This document shows positions 17,832 through 27,736 of a stretch of 64,000 nt of DNA, piece by piece. Made by a program: the position numbers and the translations under genes. Below the pieces are notes generated by a model. It worked only from the letters and a program-made list of their open reading frames with translations. It was not told where the DNA came from and did not search any database. The DNA is from Chryseobacterium pennipullorum (GTDB lineage Bacteria > Bacteroidota > Bacteroidia > Flavobacteriales > Weeksellaceae): contig NZ_QNVV01000015.1 of NCBI RefSeq assembly GCF_003384725.1, forward strand, positions 1-64,000, read 5' to 3'. The stretch's first letter is position 1; each line of letters begins with the position of its first letter.

Positions 17832-17906
17832 AATTTGAAAATTTGAGAATGTGATATTGCATATCCTTTTTAATTTTCAAATTTTCAGATGGCTAAATTT
17901 TCAAAT
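17832..17906. repeat. AT-rich inverted repeat between pdhA and pdhC
   Basis: AATTTGAAAATT (17832-17843) is exactly complementary to AATTTTCAAATT (17872-17883). The right arm recurs at about 17894-17905 (AAATTTTCAAATT). It could form alternative hairpins in the mRNA between the two genes. Similar low-complexity sequence lies at 9340-9490. Confidence 0.6.
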
Positions 17907-17917
17907 TAAAATAAATT

Positions 17918-19525
17918 ATGGCAGAAGTAATTACGATGCCCCGCCTTTCCGACACGATGACGGAAGGTAAAGTGGCAAAATGGCATAAAAACGTAGGCGA
18001 TACAGTAAAAGAAGGAGATATTTTAGCTGAAATTGAAACTGACAAAGCAGTTCAGGATTTCGAATCTGAAGTAGAAGGTACCCTTTTATACATTGGTGTA
18101 GAAGAAGGCGGTGCTGCTGCTGTAGATTCTGTTTTGGCAATTATCGGTAAAGAAGGAGAAGATATTTCAGGATTAACAGGTGGGGCTGCTGCTCCCGGTA
18201 CCGGCACTGAAGAAAAAAAATCAGAGGAAGAGCCTAAAGCAGATAGTCCAGCAACTTCTGAACCAGCTGCAACAGCTGCTCCGGAAGGTGTAGAAGTTAT
18301 TACCATGCCAAGACTTTCTGATACCATGACCGAAGGTAAGGTAGCTAAATGGCATAAAAATGTAGGCGATACAGTAAAAGAAGGAGATCTTCTTGCTGAA
18401 ATCGAAACAGATAAAGCCGTACAGGATTTCGAATCGGAATTCAATGGGGTATTATTAAAGCAGGGTGTAGAAGAAGGTGGTGCGGCTCCTGTTGATTCCG
18501 TACTAGCGATTATTGGCCCTGAAGGAACTGATGTTTCTTCTGTAGGGGCTCCAAAAGCTACTGCACCGTCTACTGAAAAACCAGTTGAGCAAAAACAAGA
18601 AGCTAAAACTGAAGAAAAGGCTGCACCTGCTGCTAATTCTTCAACTTCTGACAGAGTGGCAATTTCTCCTTTAGCTAAGAAAATGGCTCAGGATAAAGGG
18701 GTGGATATCAATAGCGTTCAGGGTTCCGGTGAAAACGGAAGAATCGTGAAAAAAGATATTGAAAACTATCAGCCATCTGCAAAATCAGCGGCTTCAGCTC
18801 CGGCTGCAAGTGCAGCGGCCCAGGTTGCGGTAAACTTCGTTCAGGGAGAAGATACAGAGACTCCAAACTCACAAGTGAGAAACGTAATTGCAAAACGTCT
18901 TGCTGAAAGTAAATTCTCTGCTCCTCACTATTACCTGATGGTTGAGATCAACATGGATAAAGCTATTGAAGCCAGAAAAGAAATCAATTCTTTACCCGAT
19001 ACAAAAATTTCATTCAATGATATGATCATTAAAGCAACAGCTATTGCTTTAAGAAAACATCCTCAGGTAAATTCAAGCTGGGCAGGAGATAAGATCATTC
19101 ACAGAGGAAATATCAACATCGGTGTGGCAGTAGCTATTCCTGACGGATTGGTGGTTCCGGTATTGAAAAATACAGACCAGATGTCTTACACCCAGATCTC
19201 TGCATCCGTAAAAGATATGGCGTCAAGAGCTAAAAATAAAGGACTTAAGGCAAACGAAATGGAAGGGTCTACCTTCTCTATTTCCAACCTGGGAATGTTC
19301 GGAATCGAGACTTTTACAAGTATCATCAACCAACCTAATTCTGCTATCCTTTCAGTAGGAGCGATTATTGAGAAACCAATCGTTAAAGACGGTCAGATTG
19401 TCGTTGGAAACACCATGAAGCTTTCATTGGCGTGTGACCACAGAGTGGTAGATGGCGCTACAGGTGCTCAGTTCCTGCAAACATTAAGAACTTATTTAGA
19501 AAGTCCGTTAACACTGTTACTGTAA
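17918..19525 (+). CDS. pdhC: Pyruvate dehydrogenase E2, dihydrolipoyl acetyltransferase
   Basis: A 535-residue protein with two nearly identical N-terminal lipoyl domains (lipoyl Lys43 and Lys166, both in ETDKAVQDFE). Ala/Pro/Glu-rich linkers and a peripheral subunit-binding domain follow (about 246-282, SPLAKKMAQDKGVDINSVQG). The catalytic acyltransferase domain is about residues 310-535. The catalytic His508 and Asp512 are in DHRVVDG. It transfers acetyl from the lipoyl arm to CoA. Co-directional with pdhA and followed by a terminator, so likely one operon. Confidence 0.96.
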   Translation: MAEVITMPRLSDTMTEGKVAKWHKNVGDTVKEGDILAEIETDKAVQDFESEVEGTLLYIGVEEGGAAAVDSVLAIIGKEGEDISGLTGGAAAPGTGTEEKKSEEEPKADSPATSEPAATAAPEGVEVITMPRLSDTMTEGKVAKWHKNVGDTVKEGDLLAEIETDKAVQDFESEFNGVLLKQGVEEGGAAPVDSVLAIIGPEGTDVSSVGAPKATAPSTEKPVEQKQEAKTEEKAAPAANSSTSDRVAISPLAKKMAQDKGVDINSVQGSGENGRIVKKDIENYQPSAKSAASAPAASAAAQVAVNFVQGEDTETPNSQVRNVIAKRLAESKFSAPHYYLMVEINMDKAIEARKEINSLPDTKISFNDMIIKATAIALRKHPQVNSSWAGDKIIHRGNINIGVAVAIPDGLVVPVLKNTDQMSYTQISASVKDMASRAKNKGLKANEMEGSTFSISNLGMFGIETFTSIINQPNSAILSVGAIIEKPIVKDGQIVVGNTMKLSLACDHRVVDGATGAQFLQTLRTYLESPLTLLL

Positions 19526-19547
19526 TTTTCTGAATTGAAGATAATAC

Positions 19548-19573
19548 AGCCTCCCCACCGGGAGGCTTTTTTT
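19548..19573 (+). terminator. Intrinsic terminator after pdhC
   Basis: AGCCTCCC (19548-19555) pairs with GGGAGGCT (19560-19567), followed by seven T residues. Confidence 0.9.
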
Positions 19574-19611
19574 GTTATATCCGTTGAGGAATTTAAATTA
19601 TCACCGTACTT

Positions 19612-19646
19612 TTTGATGGAATTTCAAAATCAAATTAGTATTTTTG
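19612..19646 (+). promoter_or_regulatory. Promoter of the LolD-like gene
   Basis: TTTG (19612-19615), a 23-base gap and TATTTTTG (19639-19646). The start codon at 19651 follows so closely that the transcript may be nearly leaderless. Confidence 0.5.
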
Positions 19647-19650
19647 AATC

Positions 19651-20319
19651 ATGATTAAAGCGAGAAATATCCATAAATCTTATGGGAATTTAGAAGTACT
19701 GAAAGGTGTTGATATTCATATTAAAATGGGTGAGGTTGTTTCTATTGTAGGAGAATCAGGGGCAGGCAAATCTACATTGCTGCAGATCCTGGGCACCCTT
19801 GATCATCCGAGTCAGTCTGGCAAATATGATACAGAAATTGCGATTGCCGGAGAATCATTTATCAATATGAATGATAAGCAACTTTCCAAATTCAGAAATC
19901 AGAATATTGGCTTTGTCTTTCAGTTTCATCAGCTTCTTCCAGAGTTTACCGCCCTGGAAAATGTCTTGCTTCCAACAAAAATTGCGGGAGCCAATGAGAG
20001 AGAAGCGCTTGAAAAGGCGTATGCCCTTTTTGAAGATTTAAAAATAGAACAGAGATTGAATCATAAACCCAATCAGCTTTCAGGTGGAGAGGCGCAGAGG
20101 GTGGCCGTAGCAAGAGCTTTAATCAATTCACCGAAAATCATTTTTGCTGATGAGCCAACAGGAAACCTGGATTCTAAAAATGCGGATGATCTTCACAGAT
20201 TGTTTTTCGATCTTAGGGATAAATACAATCAGACTTTTGTCATTGTTACCCATAATCCGAATCTTGCTGAAATTACAGACCGTAAGCTTGTCATGAAAGA
20301 TGGGATGATTATAGAGTAG
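19651..20319 (+). CDS. ABC transporter ATP-binding protein, LolD/MacB-like
   Basis: A 222-residue ATPase with Walker [10 protein letters not shown] (about 38-46), Q-loop [19 protein letters not shown], signature [14 protein letters not shown], Walker [13 protein letters not shown] and H-loop VTHN. The sequence type is that of LolD, which powers lipoprotein release from the inner membrane, and related MacB ATPases. No permease gene is adjacent, so its partner (LolC/E-like) must be elsewhere. It is followed 17 bases later by the L,D-transpeptidase-like gene. Confidence 0.9.
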   Translation: MIKARNIHKSYGNLEVLKGVDIHIKMGEVVSIVGESGAGKSTLLQILGTLDHPSQSGKYDTEIAIAGESFINMNDKQLSKFRNQNIGFVFQFHQLLPEFTALENVLLPTKIAGANEREALEKAYALFEDLKIEQRLNHKPNQLSGGEAQRVAVARALINSPKIIFADEPTGNLDSKNADDLHRLFFDLRDKYNQTFVIVTHNPNLAEITDRKLVMKDGMIIE

Positions 20320-20336
20320 CCTTACAAAACACCGTG

Positions 20337-20912
20337 ATGAGACCCATTATTTTTCTTTTAATACTTTTAACTTTCTGTTCAAAAGCCGGATCTCAGCAGT
20401 TGGATACTCCGGGGCTGCCTGCATCAAAAATATCAGAAATTAAAGAATTTATCAAAGGAAAAAAGTACAGTCAGGAGCTGGCCGTTTTTATCAATTATAA
20501 AATACCTTCTGGAAAATACCGCTATTTCATCTATAATCTGAAAAGAAATACAGTCGTTCAAAAAGCAGTAGTTTCTCATGGTTCAGGCTCAGTAATTCCC
20601 CGATCAGAATCTTTACAGTTCAGCAATGTAGAAGGATCCTACCAGACTTCCCTTGGAAAGTACGAAATTGGAGAAAGCTATGTAGGGAAATTTGGAAAAG
20701 CATACCGTTTAATAGGACTGGACGCTACCAATAGTAATGCCATGCAAAGAGCCATTGTTCTTCATTCTTACGGATGTGTGCCGGATAAAGAATCTCAAAA
20801 TCCTGTATGCTTAAGTTTAGGCTGTCCAATGCTTTCTGCAAATGCATTGAACCGGACTGCAGCATATATTGATCAATCGGAAGACCCTGTGATCTTATAT
20901 GCATTTTATTAA
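20337..20912 (+). CDS. Murein L,D-transpeptidase catalytic-domain family protein
   Basis: 191 residues from ATG 20337 (a GTG codon lies directly before). A signal peptide (RPIIFLLILLTFCSKAGSQ) is followed by a domain with VVSHGSGS, AIVLHSYGCVP and SLGCPML. The last matches the catalytic S-x-G-C of YkuD-related enzymes (PF13645-type). Such proteins cross-link or modify peptidoglycan in the periplasm. An extra Cys pair (YGCVP, NPVC) is notable. It sits between LolD and radC, all co-directional. Confidence 0.8.
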   Translation: MRPIIFLLILLTFCSKAGSQQLDTPGLPASKISEIKEFIKGKKYSQELAVFINYKIPSGKYRYFIYNLKRNTVVQKAVVSHGSGSVIPRSESLQFSNVEGSYQTSLGKYEIGESYVGKFGKAYRLIGLDATNSNAMQRAIVLHSYGCVPDKESQNPVCLSLGCPMLSANALNRTAAYIDQSEDPVILYAFY

Positions 20913-20939
20913 TTACTTTTATCATTTAAAATCCATTTC

Positions 20940-21617
20940 ATGCCTATAAAATATTTAGCAGAAGACGATAGACCAAGAGAGAAATTTTTGCAGAAAGGCA
21001 AAAATTCACTTTCTGATTCTGAGCTGCTGGCGATCATTATGGGAAGTGGAAATAAAGAGGACAGTGTCTTGGAGCTGGCGAGAAAAATCTTAAAATCAGT
21101 CAATAACAGCTGGCACCAATTGAGTCTTCTTTCTGTAAAAGATCTTATGAAATTTAAGGGAATAGGAGAGGCGAAGGCCATTTCCATAATTTCCGCTTTA
21201 GAGATTGGAAGAAGAAGACTTGGACAGGAGATCCCGGAAAAATCAACCATTGGAAACAGCAATGATGCCTACCAGATCCTGAAAAATCATCTGGAAGACC
21301 TGAGAACCGAAGAATTCTGGGCTATTTTTCTCAACAACAGCAACAAGGTAGTGCATATCTCAAAGCTTACACAGGGCGGGATAAGCCAGTCTATTGTGGA
21401 TGTCAGAGTTCTTTTCAAAACAGCGCTGGATCATTTTTCCACAGGTATTATCATTGCCCACAATCATCCTTCCGGAAGTATAAAACCGAGCAGGGAAGAT
21501 CTCAATATTACCCAAAAAATAAAAGAAGCAGGGAAAACATTAAGTATTCAGCTTTTAGACCATATCATCATTACCCAGAATGCCTATTGTAGTTTCTCAG
21601 ACGAAGGATTGTTATGA
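20940..21617 (+). CDS. radC: RadC family JAB-domain protein
   Basis: A 225-residue protein. The N-terminal part (1-100) has helix-hairpin-helix-like sequence (LMKFKGIGEAKAISIISALE). The C-terminal JAB/MPN-type domain has the metal motif AHNHPSGSIKPSRED (His, His, Ser, Asp). The name RadC is historical; a role in recombinational repair is not firmly established. Length is typical. Its stop overlaps the start of the next gene by 4 bases (ATGA). Confidence 0.92.
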   Translation: MPIKYLAEDDRPREKFLQKGKNSLSDSELLAIIMGSGNKEDSVLELARKILKSVNNSWHQLSLLSVKDLMKFKGIGEAKAISIISALEIGRRRLGQEIPEKSTIGNSNDAYQILKNHLEDLRTEEFWAIFLNNSNKVVHISKLTQGGISQSIVDVRVLFKTALDHFSTGIIIAHNHPSGSIKPSREDLNITQKIKEAGKTLSIQLLDHIIITQNAYCSFSDEGLL

Positions 21618-22525
21618 TTAGAAGATTGAAATACAACGAAATAGACTTTGTCAGGTATCAAAAAGTTTTGTCAGAAGCATGTCAGGTTGATGATTTTGCC
21701 TCCAGAGAATTCATGGATATTGTTGCAGGAAAAAACTGGGGGATTCTGGTGTATAGAGATTATGAAGCCGTAATGCCCATTGCATGGTCCAGTAATTTTG
21801 GGATTAAAATTATTCAAATGCCTCCACTATGTCACCAGCTGGGTGTGTTTTCAGAAGAAGATAATCCCCAAGTCAATCAAGATTTCTCGAACTTTCTGAA
21901 AAAGAATTTTGCCATTTCCTATTATGCATTCAATAAAGACAATGCTTTTCCAACTGGCAGCCGGAATAAAAAATCATATGTTATTCTAAAGGACAGGTAT
22001 GAAGATGTAAAGAAAAAATACCATGTCCACAGAAGAAGAAATATCAGACATACAGAAGATATTAAGGGCAATGCCGAATTTATAAGCAATGTAAACCCTG
22101 ATGAAATAGAGGATTTTTTTCTTGAAAATGCAAGAGGATTACCCAGCAGATCTCTCAAAAAAGTATACTGGAAAATTGTCAGTAGGTTGATTGAGACGGG
22201 ATTCCTGGAGGCTTTTGCTGTCAAATATAAAGGAAATCTGCATTCGTTCGTAGCCACCTTTAATGCAGGCCAGACGGATTATCTCAGTATATTCATCAAT
22301 GCTTCACAACTTGAAAATAAAAATATTCCTTCTCTTGCGATTGATTACAAGCTTCAGCATGCCATTGAGCATAAAAATTTTGACTTTATGGGAAGCAATG
22401 TTCCCAACGTTGCCTCGTTTAATGAAAGATTCGGGGCTCAGCCGTATTTCTTTTCCGTCTTAAACTATCAGAAACTGAATATTATCAGTAAAATAATTAA
22501 GCTCGCTTTTACCAAAAACAGGTAA
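21614..22525 (+). CDS. FemAB/GNAT-like aminoacyl- or acyl-transferase fold protein
   Basis: A 303-residue protein lacking signal peptide and membrane segments. The C-terminal half has KYKGNLHSFVATF, then LAIDYKLQHAIEHKNFDFMGSN and FNERFGAQPYFFSVL. These match the pattern of FemAB/BioF2-like GNAT proteins (a strand-helix pair ending in FDF.GS...F...FG). A basic patch VHRRRNIRHT is at about residue 138. It is translationally coupled to radC. Substrate unknown; peptidoglycan-bridge or lipid acyl transfer are possibilities by family only. Confidence 0.65.
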   Translation: MIRRLKYNEIDFVRYQKVLSEACQVDDFASREFMDIVAGKNWGILVYRDYEAVMPIAWSSNFGIKIIQMPPLCHQLGVFSEEDNPQVNQDFSNFLKKNFAISYYAFNKDNAFPTGSRNKKSYVILKDRYEDVKKKYHVHRRRNIRHTEDIKGNAEFISNVNPDEIEDFFLENARGLPSRSLKKVYWKIVSRLIETGFLEAFAVKYKGNLHSFVATFNAGQTDYLSIFINASQLENKNIPSLAIDYKLQHAIEHKNFDFMGSNVPNVASFNERFGAQPYFFSVLNYQKLNIISKIIKLAFTKNR

Positions 22526-22546
22526 CTTTATCTAAAATAACTCACC

Positions 22547-23479
22547 ATGCTAAATTTTATCAGGAATTACAAGCTTCCTTATATGATATATAATTTTTTT
22601 CATAAAGAAAAGCTGAAACATAATATTCCGCTTTACAGGAAATATGGAGTTAAGAAAAGCTATTATTCACCTATTTCAAGCTCAGATTTTGCTCATCTTC
22701 CTGATACCGAGAGATCTATCGATAAAGATCAGCTGTCCTCCACTGAATTTTTCAGAGGTCTGTCCCCGGAAAACAAGGAGAGCGCCCTACATTATGATGA
22801 TAACGGTTACATGATTCTCAGAAATTTTTTAGATACTCAAACCGTAGATGATATCAATATTGAAATTGAAAAACTCATGGAAGAAGGAACGCTGAAATTT
22901 CGTTATGGAGGAAAACTGATGTTCGCCATCCATCATTCTGAAATTATCAGAAATATCGGCAGCGATAAAAATTTCCTTGATTTTCTATCCGTTTTGCTAA
23001 ATGGCAAGGCTAAGCTGTTCCAAAGTATCAATTTCATTAACGGAAGCCAGCAGAAAACCCATTCCGACAGTATTCATATGACCACCTATCCATTGGGAGG
23101 ACTTCTGGGGGTATGGATAGCCCTGGAAGATGTAGACGAAAACAACGGGGCCCTGCATTATATTCCTGGCAGCCACAAACTTCCTTATTTCCTGAATTCT
23201 GATTACGACAATGAAGGAACGGCTTTGAAAATCGGCAAGAAAAGCTATAAAGCATACGAAGAATTCCTTGAAAATAAAGTAAAGGAACTTGGATTAAAAA
23301 AAGAAGTCTTCAGGGCGAAGAAAGGGGATTTATTGATATGGCATGCCAATATTCTTCATGGGGGAGAACCTCATACCGATAAAAACCGAACCCGGAAAAG
23401 CCTGGTGTACCACTTTTTCGATGAAAACAGTGTATGTTACCACGAAGTTACACAAAGACCTGCCCTGTTTGAGCTGTAA
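22547..23479 (+). CDS. Phytanoyl-CoA dioxygenase (PhyH) family protein
   Basis: A 310-residue Fe(II)/2-oxoglutarate-dependent oxygenase. The metal triad is visible: His and Asp in THSDSIHM (about 166-170) and a distal His in LHGGEPHTDKNRTRKS, whose Arg binds 2-oxoglutarate. It also has GALHYIPGSHKLPY. Such enzymes hydroxylate small molecules or lipids. It begins 21 bases after the FemAB-like gene, so the two may be co-transcribed. Substrate unknown. Confidence 0.87.
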   Translation: MLNFIRNYKLPYMIYNFFHKEKLKHNIPLYRKYGVKKSYYSPISSSDFAHLPDTERSIDKDQLSSTEFFRGLSPENKESALHYDDNGYMILRNFLDTQTVDDINIEIEKLMEEGTLKFRYGGKLMFAIHHSEIIRNIGSDKNFLDFLSVLLNGKAKLFQSINFINGSQQKTHSDSIHMTTYPLGGLLGVWIALEDVDENNGALHYIPGSHKLPYFLNSDYDNEGTALKIGKKSYKAYEEFLENKVKELGLKKEVFRAKKGDLLIWHANILHGGEPHTDKNRTRKSLVYHFFDENSVCYHEVTQRPALFEL

Positions 23480-23495
23480 TATCAGAAAATATTAG

Positions 23496-23503
23496 TAATT
23501 TTG
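23496..23503 (+). promoter_or_regulatory. -7 element upstream of DUF7935-like gene
   Basis: TAATTTTG, an exact TAnnTTTG match, with TTTG at 23468-23471 (24-base gap), 12 bases before the ATG at 23516. It argues against the TTG start at 23501, which lies inside the box. Confidence 0.45.
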
Positions 23504-23515
23504 CATCCTAAAATT

Positions 23516-24028
23516 ATGGCTAGTTTTTCAGGATATCTACCGTATGCATTTGCATTGATTATCGCAATTCCTTTTCTGGTTTTGCTCAGACAATTTGTAC
23601 ATTCCTATATTACCCTTAAAAATCAGGAGATCAAACTGCTTAGTGTGAAATCAAATGCAGAGAATAAGGCACATTCCTACGAAAGAATGACCCTGTTTCT
23701 GGACAGGATGAAACCTTCCAATCTCATCCAGAAATTTAACAAGGAACTGGCAGTGCATGAATTTATTTTCCTTACCGAAAAGACAATAAATGAAGAATTT
23801 GAGTACAACTCTTCACAACAGCTTTACGTGACAAAGAATTCATGGAAGAACATTGTAGACTCTAAGAATGCTGTGATTGAGCTTCTCCACAAAACTTATG
23901 ACGGATTGAACGGGAACGTAGAACTGGACGAGTTCAAAACCCTTTTTATCATGAATTATATGGAGGGCAATGATTATATTGCAGAAACCATAGAGGATTT
24001 AAGAAAAGAAATTTTAATAATAACTTAA
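23516..24028 (+). CDS. Membrane-anchored protein, DUF7935-like
   Basis: 170 residues from ATG 23516. A single N-terminal membrane helix (YAFALIIAIPFLVLLRQFV) leads to a cytosolic helical domain with ERMTLFLDRMKPSNLIQKF and a C-terminus EGNDYIAETIEDLRKEILII. I associate it with the flavobacterial DUF7935 type. It is placed 17 bases before the inorganic pyrophosphatase gene, so probably in one unit with it. Function unknown. Confidence 0.65.
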   Translation: MASFSGYLPYAFALIIAIPFLVLLRQFVHSYITLKNQEIKLLSVKSNAENKAHSYERMTLFLDRMKPSNLIQKFNKELAVHEFIFLTEKTINEEFEYNSSQQLYVTKNSWKNIVDSKNAVIELLHKTYDGLNGNVELDEFKTLFIMNYMEGNDYIAETIEDLRKEILIIT

Positions 24029-24045
24029 AAAATAAGAGATAAATA

Positions 24046-24657
24046 ATGATTCCAAATTTTAAAGCACATCCATGGCACGGAATTTCTGCAGGAGAAGATG
24101 CGCCAAATGTTGTAAACGTATTTGTGGAAATTGTTCCTTCAGATACGATTAAATATGAAGTAGATAAAGAAACAGGATATCTGAAAGTAGACAGGCCGCA
24201 GAAATTCTCTAATATCATTCCTGCTTTATATGGTTTTGTTCCTAGAACATATTGCCATAATGAGGTGATGAAGCTTGCAGTGGAAGCTGGAGCTGATGAT
24301 GTGACGATGGGAGATCATGATCCTCTTGATATTTGTGTTTTAAGTTCTCACAATATTCATGCTGGAGGTTTATTGATGGAAGCTATTCCAATCGGAGGTT
24401 TTAAAATGATCGATGGTGGGGAAGCTGATGATAAAATTGTAGCGGTAATGATCAATGATCACGCTTTCGGACACTTCAGAGATATTTCTGAATTGCCAGA
24501 AGCAGAAGTGAAAAGATTAATGCACTACTTCCTGACGTACAAGAATTTACCGGACGAGCCTGCAAAATGTAGAATTCATGAAGTATATGGAGCAGAGCAT
24601 GCAAGAAAAGTAATTAAAGCATCTCAGGCTGATTACGCAGAAAAATTCGGAGGATAA
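24046..24657 (+). CDS. ppa: Inorganic pyrophosphatase, family I
   Basis: A 203-residue soluble enzyme that hydrolyses pyrophosphate to two phosphates with Mg2+. The active-site segment is visible as DHDPLDICVL (about residues 89-98), with KYEVDKETG and YGFVPRTYC upstream (substrate Lys, Glu, Arg and Tyr). A strong terminator follows. The membrane pyrophosphatase gene lies 300 bases downstream. Confidence 0.94.
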   Translation: MIPNFKAHPWHGISAGEDAPNVVNVFVEIVPSDTIKYEVDKETGYLKVDRPQKFSNIIPALYGFVPRTYCHNEVMKLAVEAGADDVTMGDHDPLDICVLSSHNIHAGGLLMEAIPIGGFKMIDGGEADDKIVAVMINDHAFGHFRDISELPEAEVKRLMHYFLTYKNLPDEPAKCRIHEVYGAEHARKVIKASQADYAEKFGG

Positions 24658-24673
24658 AAGACTCTGATCAAAT

Positions 24674-24711
24674 AAAAAAAGGATAAACGGGAAACTGTTT
24701 ATCCTTTTTTT
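24674..24711 (+). terminator. Intrinsic terminator after ppa
   Basis: AAAAAAAGGATAAAC (24674-24688) pairs with GTTTATCCTTTTTTT (24697-24711), ending in a T tract. Confidence 0.88.
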
Positions 24712-24961
24712 ATGAGCTTTTTCAACGAGTCCACAATTTTTAAAGCGGATTCAAGCATCTCTTTTTTTCACCAGCATAAGGCCTGATTATTCTCAATGGC
24801 GTATGGCTTTAATCAGCATTTCAACGATGGAGGTTCAAAGATTGTGCGGCAATTCAATTCCTGATTTTTAAACAACAAAGATGCAGTTGTTAAATTTTTT
24901 AATGCTTTGGTGATAATTATTTATTATATTTAATTTTCTATTACCAAAAAAATATTAAACT
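24712..24961. other. Intergenic region upstream of membrane pyrophosphatase
   Basis: About 250 bases between the ppa terminator and the start of hppA. AT-rich toward the end; no ORF, tRNA or clear TAnnTTTG box near the start codon was found. Confidence 0.5.
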
Positions 24962-27688
24962 ATGGATCTATTTATGTTAGTGCCAATTTTTGGTGTCGTC
25001 GCTTTGCTTTATACATTTCTTCAGAGCAACTGGGTCAGTAAACAGAATGCAGGAAATGAAAAAATGAAGACGATTAGTGGTCATATCGCTGACGGTGCCA
25101 TGGCTTTCTTAAAAGCTGAATACAAAATTTTAACGTACTTTGTGGTTGTGGTCGCCATCCTGCTTGCCGTGATGGGGTCCAGCAATGCCAACTCCCACTG
25201 GAGCATCGGAGTGGCCTTTGCGGTAGGAGCTATATTTTCTGCACTGGCAGGCTTTATTGGGATGAAGATCGCTACCAAAGCCAACGTGAGAACTGCAGAA
25301 GCCGCAAGAACTTCGCTTTCAAAAGCACTTAAAGTATCTTTTACTGGTGGCTCTGTAATGGGTATGGGCGTAGCAGGGCTAGCTGTTTTAGGATTAGGAG
25401 GCTTATTTCTTATCATTAAACAGATTTTTGCCCCCGATGCAACGGTAGACTCCCATGAAATGGAAAGAACCATTGAAATTATTACAGGCTTTTCGTTAGG
25501 AGCAGAGTCTATTGCTCTTTTCGCAAGAGTAGGCGGTGGTATTTATACCAAAGCAGCGGATGTAGGTGCCGATCTTGTAGGAAAAGTGGAAGCCGGGATC
25601 CCCGAAGATGATCCCAGAAACCCTGCCACCATTGCAGATAATGTGGGTGACAATGTAGGAGATGTAGCGGGGATGGGTGCCGACCTTTTCGGATCTTATG
25701 TTGCTACTGTTCTGGCGACAATGGTATTGGGGAGAGAGACTATTTCTGATGATTCTTTCGGAGGTTTTGCACCGATTCTTTTGCCCATGCTGATCGCAGG
25801 AACAGGGATTATTTTTTCTATGATAGGGACTTTATTTGTGAAAATCAATGATAATGAAGGTTCATCTACCTCCAGTGTACAGAATGCATTGAATTTAGGG
25901 AATTGGGGCAGTATTGTCATTACAGCAATTTCCTCATACTTCCTGGTGACTTATATACTTCCCGATAAAATGATCCTCAGAGGACACGAATTCACCAAGA
26001 TGGGCGTGTTTGGAGCTATCATGGTAGGTCTGGTTGTAGGTACCTTAATGAGTATTATTACAGAATATTATACAGCCATGGGAAAAAGACCTGTTTCCAG
26101 TATTGTGAGACAGTCTTCTACAGGGCATGCTACCAATATCATCGGCGGGCTTTCCGTGGGAATGGAATCTACTTTGCTCCCGATTATCGTACTGGCAGGG
26201 GGGATTTATGGATCATATCTCTGTGCCGGACTTTATGGTGTAGCTATTGCAGCAGCCGGTATGATGGCGACTACAGCAATGCAGCTGGCTATTGATGCAT
26301 TTGGACCCATTGCTGATAATGCAGGGGGAATTGCGGAAATGAGCGAGCTTCCTAAAGAGGTTCGTGAAAAAACAGATATCCTGGATGCGGTAGGAAATAC
26401 AACTGCTGCTACCGGAAAAGGTTTTGCCATTGCTTCAGCAGCATTGACGGCATTAGCGCTTTTCGCTGCTTTCGTAGGTATTGCAGGTATAGACGGGATC
26501 GACATTTACAGAGCAGATGTGCTGGCCGGATTGTTTGTTGGAGGAATGATTCCTTTTATCTTTTCCTCCTTAGCCATTACTGCTGTAGGGCAGGCTGCCA
26601 TGGCCATGGTGGAAGAAGTAAGAAGGCAGTTCCGTGAAATTCCGGGAATACTGGAGGGAAAAGCACAACCTGAATACGAAAAATGTGTCGCTATTTCTAC
26701 AGATGCATCCATCAGAAAGATGATGCTGCCAGGAGCCATAGCGATTATCTCACCATTGCTGATCGGATTTATTTTCGGACCTGAGGTATTGGGAGGATTT
26801 CTTGCAGGAGCTACCGTATGCGGGGTCCTGATGGGAATGTTCCAGAATAATGCCGGAGGTGCATGGGATAATGCTAAAAAATCATTTGAAAAAGGCGTTG
26901 ATATCAACGGGCAGACTTATTATAAAGGTTCTGAACCTCATAAAGCATCAGTGACTGGAGATACGGTGGGAGATCCGTTCAAAGATACATCTGGACCGTC
27001 TATGAATATCCTGATTAAGCTGATGTCAATAGTTTCATTGGTCATAGCACCTACATTAGGTGTACTGCATAAAGACAAAATTGAAGCAAACAGGAAGGCA
27101 AAAATAGAAAGTCTAACTGGAATTTCAGGAGCTGCTTCCAATCCGTCAGATCTTAAGATTCCCATATTTCCAGGTGAAATAAAAGGACATCTTAATGAAG
27201 ACGGAGATTTTGTATACGAAACCGGAAATCTGCAAAAAGTAAAACTAAAAGGAGGCAAAACTGTAGAACTTGGAGAGGCCAGCCAGCTTTATAAGCTGTA
27301 TACGGCTGCAGATCAAAGGGACCAATCTGCTCTTGATCCTAATAGATGGTATACCATTGAAAACCTTTATTTTGAAACCGGATCAAGTGATTTGAAAGCA
27401 GGGTATGAGGTACAGCTTAATACGATAGCGGAAATCTTAAACGCATATCCGGATCTGAAAGTAAAACTGGGTGGATACACGGATAACAGTGGGAATGAGG
27501 AAAGTAATCTGAAGTTATCGAATCTTAGAGCGCAAACCGCAAAACTGAAGCTGCTGGAACTGGGAGTTTCTGCTGACAGGGTAGAAGCTGAGGGATATGG
27601 TTCGCAACATCCGGTCTGTGAAGCGAATGACACAGACGAATGTAAAGCTAAAAACAGAAGAATTGATGTAAGGATCCTTGCTCTTTAA
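24962..27688 (+). CDS. hppA: Membrane-bound ion-pumping pyrophosphatase fused to a C-terminal OmpA domain
   Basis: 908 residues. Residues 1-700 are a polytopic H+/Na+-pyrophosphatase (about 16 membrane helices) with GADLVGKVE near 203 and [21 protein letters not shown] near 225 for Mg-PPi binding. [10 protein letters not shown] (about 478-487) has Ala where K+-independent enzymes have Lys, suggesting K+ dependence. After the last helix (about 682-698) comes a linker, then an OmpA-like peptidoglycan-binding domain (795-908; [35 protein letters not shown]). Family topology puts the C-terminus outside the cytoplasm, so the OmpA part could bind the cell wall. Ion specificity is undetermined. Confidence 0.93.
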   Translation: MDLFMLVPIFGVVALLYTFLQSNWVSKQNAGNEKMKTISGHIADGAMAFLKAEYKILTYFVVVVAILLAVMGSSNANSHWSIGVAFAVGAIFSALAGFIGMKIATKANVRTAEAARTSLSKALKVSFTGGSVMGMGVAGLAVLGLGGLFLIIKQIFAPDATVDSHEMERTIEIITGFSLGAESIALFARVGGGIYTKAADVGADLVGKVEAGIPEDDPRNPATIADNVGDNVGDVAGMGADLFGSYVATVLATMVLGRETISDDSFGGFAPILLPMLIAGTGIIFSMIGTLFVKINDNEGSSTSSVQNALNLGNWGSIVITAISSYFLVTYILPDKMILRGHEFTKMGVFGAIMVGLVVGTLMSIITEYYTAMGKRPVSSIVRQSSTGHATNIIGGLSVGMESTLLPIIVLAGGIYGSYLCAGLYGVAIAAAGMMATTAMQLAIDAFGPIADNAGGIAEMSELPKEVREKTDILDAVGNTTAATGKGFAIASAALTALALFAAFVGIAGIDGIDIYRADVLAGLFVGGMIPFIFSSLAITAVGQAAMAMVEEVRRQFREIPGILEGKAQPEYEKCVAISTDASIRKMMLPGAIAIISPLLIGFIFGPEVLGGFLAGATVCGVLMGMFQNNAGGAWDNAKKSFEKGVDINGQTYYKGSEPHKASVTGDTVGDPFKDTSGPSMNILIKLMSIVSLVIAPTLGVLHKDKIEANRKAKIESLTGISGAASNPSDLKIPIFPGEIKGHLNEDGDFVYETGNLQKVKLKGGKTVELGEASQLYKLYTAADQRDQSALDPNRWYTIENLYFETGSSDLKAGYEVQLNTIAEILNAYPDLKVKLGGYTDNSGNEESNLKLSNLRAQTAKLKLLELGVSADRVEAEGYGSQHPVCEANDTDECKAKNRRIDVRILAL

Positions 27689-27708
27689 TCGGCATAAATA
27701 TTAAAACT

Positions 27709-27736
27709 AAAGCACTGCATTTGCGGTGCTTTTTTT
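27709..27736 (+). terminator. Intrinsic terminator after hppA
   Basis: AGCACTGCA (27711-27719) pairs with TGCGGTGCT (27722-27730; one G-T pair), followed by a T tract. Confidence 0.85.

Noticed and set aside
17918..18540. The two similar blocks in pdhC as a sequence duplication artefact
   Set aside because: Multiple tandem lipoyl domains are normal in E2 proteins, and the copies differ at many silent positions.
26506..26907. Minus-strand open frame opposite the membrane pyrophosphatase, with others nearby
   Set aside because: Shadow of the codon pattern of hppA; rich in Pro/Ser/Ala and Ile with no family resemblance.
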